Shown here piece after piece: positions 61,261-64,000 of a DNA stretch of 64,000 nucleotides. Both the position numbers and the translations under genes were made by a program. This DNA comes from Desulfotruncus alcoholivorax DSM 16058 (GTDB lineage Bacteria > Bacillota > Desulfotomaculia > Desulfotomaculales > Desulfallaceae): positions 171,565 through 235,564 of the forward strand of contig NZ_AUMW01000001.1 of NCBI RefSeq assembly GCF_000430885.1, read 5' to 3'. Below the pieces are notes generated by a model. It was given only the letters and a program-made list of their open reading frames with translations, was not told the DNA's origin and did not search any database. How positions within the stretch are numbered: the stretch's first letter is position 1; each line of letters opens with the position of its first letter.

Positions 61261-61809
61261 TTAGTCTTGATTCCTTAATAGAACAGTTGTACTGACCTTT
61301 ATCTCGCCGCTGCGCCTTTTCTCACCGGTGAGGGTAATGGTGGCCAGTGCAGTTTGAGGCCCGCAATCCTCCGGTTTGACATCAAGATTGATGATATACC
61401 GGGCCACTGGGTACGCCATAATGAAACCGGTTTTTCTTCTTTTTATTTCCATGGCTTTTTCATTATCTCCGGCCGGGCTGCAGTAATAACTGATTGTTTT
61501 TAACGCTCCGTTTTCTATAATTTGAAAGGAAATTTTGCCTTTGGGGTAAAGCTCATTTCTTTCGTACACGATAATGCACCTGGCCCGCCGCAATTCCCTG
61601 GACAACCTGTCAACCGCAATACGCAGGTTTTCCTCTACTTCCGCCTTATCCAAATTCCTTTGCCAGCTTGCCAGGCCACTAAGAAAAAAATTATTAGACA
61701 CCACGATTATTGTTGAAAGCAAGGCCAGGGCAATCAACATTTCCACCAGGGTAAAGCCGCCGTTTTGACGTTGTCTTTCATACACGGGCATTACTGGCAT
61801 TATTTTCAC
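61261..61809 (-). CDS. Type IV pseudopilin, PilW-like
   Basis: 182 aa. Prepilin cleavage motif GGFTLVEMLIALALLSTI (G/F processing site at ~17-18 and Glu at +5), then a soluble domain. Overlaps the next pseudopilin gene by 4 bp. Substrate of the prepilin peptidase at 54877. Confidence 0.87.
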   Translation of the reverse strand: MKIMPVMPVYERQRQNGGFTLVEMLIALALLSTIIVVSNNFFLSGLASWQRNLDKAEVEENLRIAVDRLSRELRRARCIIVYERNELYPKGKISFQIIENGALKTISYYCSPAGDNEKAMEIKRRKTGFIMAYPVARYIINLDVKPEDCGPQTALATITLTGEKRRSGEIKVSTTVLLRNQD

Positions 61810-62285
61810 CCCCTGGCCTTGGCCCCTGTTAAAACAACCTTTTTTAAGCTGCCGGTCAACTTCTCTTGATAATACACATTTACTTTAATTATCTTCATTG
61901 TTCCGGGATAATCGGGGTCGCTGCCAACCTCCAAGTTATAAGAGAAATCTGTGTCCTCCCCCGCAGCTAATTGGTCTGCCAACCCTTGCTGCATTAAATT
62001 TATTGATTCAAGATAGCCAAAACGGGAATCAATGCGGTTAAACGGCCGGTTTCCGGGCACGCTTGTGATTTGATCAAAATTGCAGCCAACTGCCTCTTCC
62101 AGCAGTCCCTGCGCCAATTCCAAAGCCATAATTTCTTTTTCCGAGCTTCCGGTATTTCTCGTACTTAATAAAAAAGAATTAAAGACCGGTGTTATACAAA
62201 TGGCAATAATAAAAAGGGCCACCATCACTTCTACCAATGTCATGCCCTTTTTGTCCAAACCAACATTATCCATATTTTTAATCAC
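61806..62285 (-). CDS. Type IV pseudopilin, PilV-like
   Basis: 159 aa. Cleavage motif KKGMTLVEVMVALFIIAI with Glu at +5 (unusual Met at +1, which is tolerated in minor pilins). Overlaps the upstream pseudopilin gene by 8 bp. Confidence 0.87.
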   Translation of the reverse strand: MIKNMDNVGLDKKGMTLVEVMVALFIIAICITPVFNSFLLSTRNTGSSEKEIMALELAQGLLEEAVGCNFDQITSVPGNRPFNRIDSRFGYLESINLMQQGLADQLAAGEDTDFSYNLEVGSDPDYPGTMKIIKVNVYYQEKLTGSLKKVVLTGAKARG

Positions 62286-62739
62286 CGTCTAGATAATCAC
62301 TGACCCGCACCCTACCGGTATACGGGGCCACAATAACATATTTGACCTGGCCAATTGACCTGTTGCTTATGGTCACATGCCCGTTTCGAATTGGATAACC
62401 CCTGGCTGAAAACCTCAACGGGTCGTAAACCAACCCCTCACCGAATTTAGATTCCGTTATCTCCACCCCGGAAGGCATGGAAATAGATTTTTTAATAGCT
62501 AATCCTTCCTTGACCTGGTACTTGGCCTTGGAAAATTCAATCACGTACCCTGCCTTTTCTTTCTGCAAGCTATCCTGGCCCCATGACCATATTTCCTGCC
62601 GCATCACCACCGCCGCCACAGTTAAATTATGCCTGGCGCAGGCTTTTTTAAAATCGGGCATGGCTATGGCGGCGATGATCGACATGATCATCAATGTAAT
62701 AACCAGCTCAATTAAAGTGAAGCCTTGTTTTTTAATCAT
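62278..62739 (-). CDS. Type IV pseudopilin, GspH/FimT-like
   Basis: 153 aa. Very short leader KKQG then FTLIELVITLMIMSIIAAIA and MPDFKKACARHNLTVAA. First gene of the three-pseudopilin operon, which reads on through PilX, PilM-N-O and tldD. Confidence 0.88.
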   Translation of the reverse strand: MIKKQGFTLIELVITLMIMSIIAAIAMPDFKKACARHNLTVAAVVMRQEIWSWGQDSLQKEKAGYVIEFSKAKYQVKEGLAIKKSISMPSGVEITESKFGEGLVYDPLRFSARGYPIRNGHVTISNRSIGQVKYVIVAPYTGRVRVSDYLDGD

Positions 62740-63040
62740 ACCCTAATCCAACACAGCACCCACAAAACAAATTTGCACCGGGTAAAAATTTTTACCAATT
62801 TTTTAGATAATGAATATATTAAACATACTTTGATAAATTCCTACCATTTCATTGTAAATTATTACGTAAATTGCAAAATTTTTATTGACCGGCGCATCAA
62901 AAAACCAACTGGTTAGATAAATAGCTGATCAAATAAAAGTATAAAATTTAACAAGCACATAAAGGAATTTGCAATACTGAAGTAAAATTAAACCAGTATA
63001 CTGATAGTTTCGTGCCTGTTCAACGCGAAGGAGAATTTCC
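62740..63040. other. AT-rich divergent intergenic region
   Basis: 301 bp between the pseudopilin operon (leftward) and the propeller gene (rightward). Very A/T-rich with no reading frame. It must hold both promoters; I see several weak -10-like TATAAA/TATACT boxes but no convincing -35/-10 pair. The propeller gene has GGAG 7 nt before its ATG. Confidence 0.5.
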
Positions 63041-63709
63041 ATGTTTTCTTTAAATCAACGTTCACAAAATCAACGTTCACAAAAAAAATTTGGTTCAAGA
63101 TGCCAGGTAAAATTAAAAAAAACGGTAACCGGCTTGGACAGTATGGTCATGCTAGCGGGACTTTTCTTATTCCTTTGGTTTTATGTTCAACCGGCTTCAG
63201 CTGAGCCAAAAAGGAATATCGTACTACAGTGGGATAAATTAATGGGAGGTAAAGATGAAGACCGGGGTATTTGTGCCCAATCCGCCGTTGATGGAGGGTA
63301 CATCATAGCCGGAGATACACAATCTAGCTACATGTGGGGCCATGGTGGTTTCGACATTTACCTGGCCAAACTGGACGCCGCCGGCCGTATGAAGTGGCGA
63401 AAAACAATCGGTAACACTAAAGACAATAAGGTTACATCTGTTAAGCAAACCGCCGAAGGGGGCTATATTATTTGCGGCACCACGGAAGCCCCTTTCGCCC
63501 GCAAAGACCTTGATGTTTACCTGGTTAAAACTGATGCTGCGGGAATTATACAGTGGCAAAAAACTTATGGCGGCACCGGTGAAGATACGGGAACCTCGGT
63601 GCAACAAACCGAAGACGGGGGCTATATTATCACCGGGACAACAAATTCCTCCGGTGCCGGTGATACCGACGTTTATTTAGGGCTTGCTGAACGAAAAAAA
63701 ATCCAATAA
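63041..63709 (+). pseudogene. Exported propeller-repeat protein, truncated by an IS element
   Basis: Native sequence runs to 63679. N-terminus: charged region, hydrophobic segment (MVMLAGLFLFLWFYVQPASA) and a likely signal cleavage after PASA. Three ~55-residue repeats follow, each with GGYIIAG/CGT, a DxDVYLxK turn and a W.K..GG strand start, as in secreted propeller proteins. The third stops after DTDVYL, where VKTDAAG is expected; the last ~10 codons (GLAERKKIQ) are from the IS end. A 15-bp duplication near the start gives NQRSQNQRSQ. The intact protein was probably much longer. Confidence 0.75.
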
Positions 63710-64000
63710 TCTCAAGGATTTGGGAGCATATTTGTCGAATTAATATGCATGGAAAATGCGTCAAATAATGCAAAAACCTTGCACCTGGAGGTAAAATATG
63801 TTCCGTAAATTGGAAAAGCAATACTATCTCGAAGAATTCATACTCCCATTTGAAGGTAAACTTAAGGCCGACAATCGCTGGGTGAAACTTTCAAAAATTA
63901 TCCCTTGGGATACCATCGAAGACCGCTACGCAGAACATTTTCCCGGCAGACGTGGCCAGGTGGCCAAACCTGTACGTATGGCCCTCGGTGCCCTCCTCAT
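63680..64000 (+). mobile_element. Insertion sequence, left end and start of transposase gene (cut by window end)
   Basis: The left boundary is placed at GGGCTTGCTGAAC (63680), the point where the propeller repeat breaks. GGGCTTGCTGAA-type termini are common among IS elements of this transposase group. The right end and target duplication are outside the window. Confidence 0.7.
63798..64000 (+). CDS. IS5/IS1182-type transposase, N-terminal part
   Basis: 67 codons visible, continuing beyond the window. MFRKLEKQYYLEEFILPFEG and WVKLSKIIPWDTIEDRYAEH, then KPVRMALGALL, match the DUF772 N-terminal domain of IS5-superfamily transposases. CTGGAGG lies before the ATG. The DDE catalytic domain would be further right. 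Confidence 0.88.
   Translation, partial: MFRKLEKQYYLEEFILPFEGKLKADNRWVKLSKIIPWDTIEDRYAEHFPGRRGQVAKPVRMALGALL

Overview
The window looks like the chromosome of a strictly anaerobic, spore-forming Gram-positive bacterium of the Desulfotomaculum/Pelotomaculum (Peptococcaceae) type. The basis is the near-complete sporulation control set (spoIIA operon, spo0A, spoIVB, spoIIIAA-AH, spoIIM, spoVAE/AF) together with 2-oxoacid:ferredoxin oxidoreductase, an Nfn-type flavoprotein pair, FchA/FolD one-carbon enzymes and a two-subunit pyruvate-carboxylase-like enzyme. This assignment is inferred from gene content; no rRNA is present. Almost every gene lies on the minus strand. Only a DUF3243 gene, a truncated propeller gene and a transposase lie on the plus strand.

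Layout. 1-9.2 kb: spoVAF (cut by the window edge), spoVAE, a dodecin, sigF-spoIIAB-spoIIAA, dacF, pdp, deoB, xerD, a small membrane protein, spoIIM. 9.2-12.4 kb: a ComB-like protein, a DUF3866 protein and an M20 peptidase. 12.6-19.5 kb: korCBAD, a P-loop ATPase, two glycosyltransferase-type proteins and the SteB-like/SteA pair. 19.7-31.3 kb: spo0A, spoIVB, recN, argR, mnmM, nadK, tlyA, dxs, a DUF21-like membrane protein, a ~600-nt structured RNA gene that I call OLE RNA, ispA, xseB. 31.4-38.4 kb: fchA, folD, xseA, the Nfn-like pair, a repeat cluster, nusB, DUF2273, amaP, asp23. 38.4-41.6 kb: accC and a carboxyltransferase-BCCP fusion gene. 41.9-47.5 kb: spoIIIAH to spoIIIAA. 47.6-53.8 kb: a CoA-disulfide-reductase/rhodanese fusion, a CD1247-type zinc protein, efp, pepP, aroQ, pmbA. 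54-62.7 kb: tldD and a type IV pilus-like set (prepilin peptidase, PilO, PilN, PilM, PilX-like protein, three pseudopilins). 63-64 kb: an exported propeller gene cut by an IS element that runs off the end.

The most notable find is the OLE RNA locus at about 29.37-29.97 kb. A TATAAT promoter box precedes a ~600-nt region closed by a perfect 12-bp long-range stem. It sits between ispA and the gene for a DUF21-like membrane protein (OapA candidate), inside the nusB-folD-xseAB-ispA-dxs-tlyA-argR-recN neighbourhood known for OLE. Other points of interest: a full-size BCCP reading frame with its own ideal Shine-Dalgarno inside the carboxyltransferase gene; an apparent CTG start for spoIVB; at least three families of dispersed palindromic repeats, some inside sporulation operons and one supplying the 3' end of recN; and a perfect 59-bp palindrome joined to 23-bp tandem repeats beside nusB.

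No tRNA, rRNA or CRISPR array was seen. Many starts were moved to the nearest good ribosome-binding site; TTG and GTG starts are common. Function calls rest on reading the proteins by eye, not on database searches.
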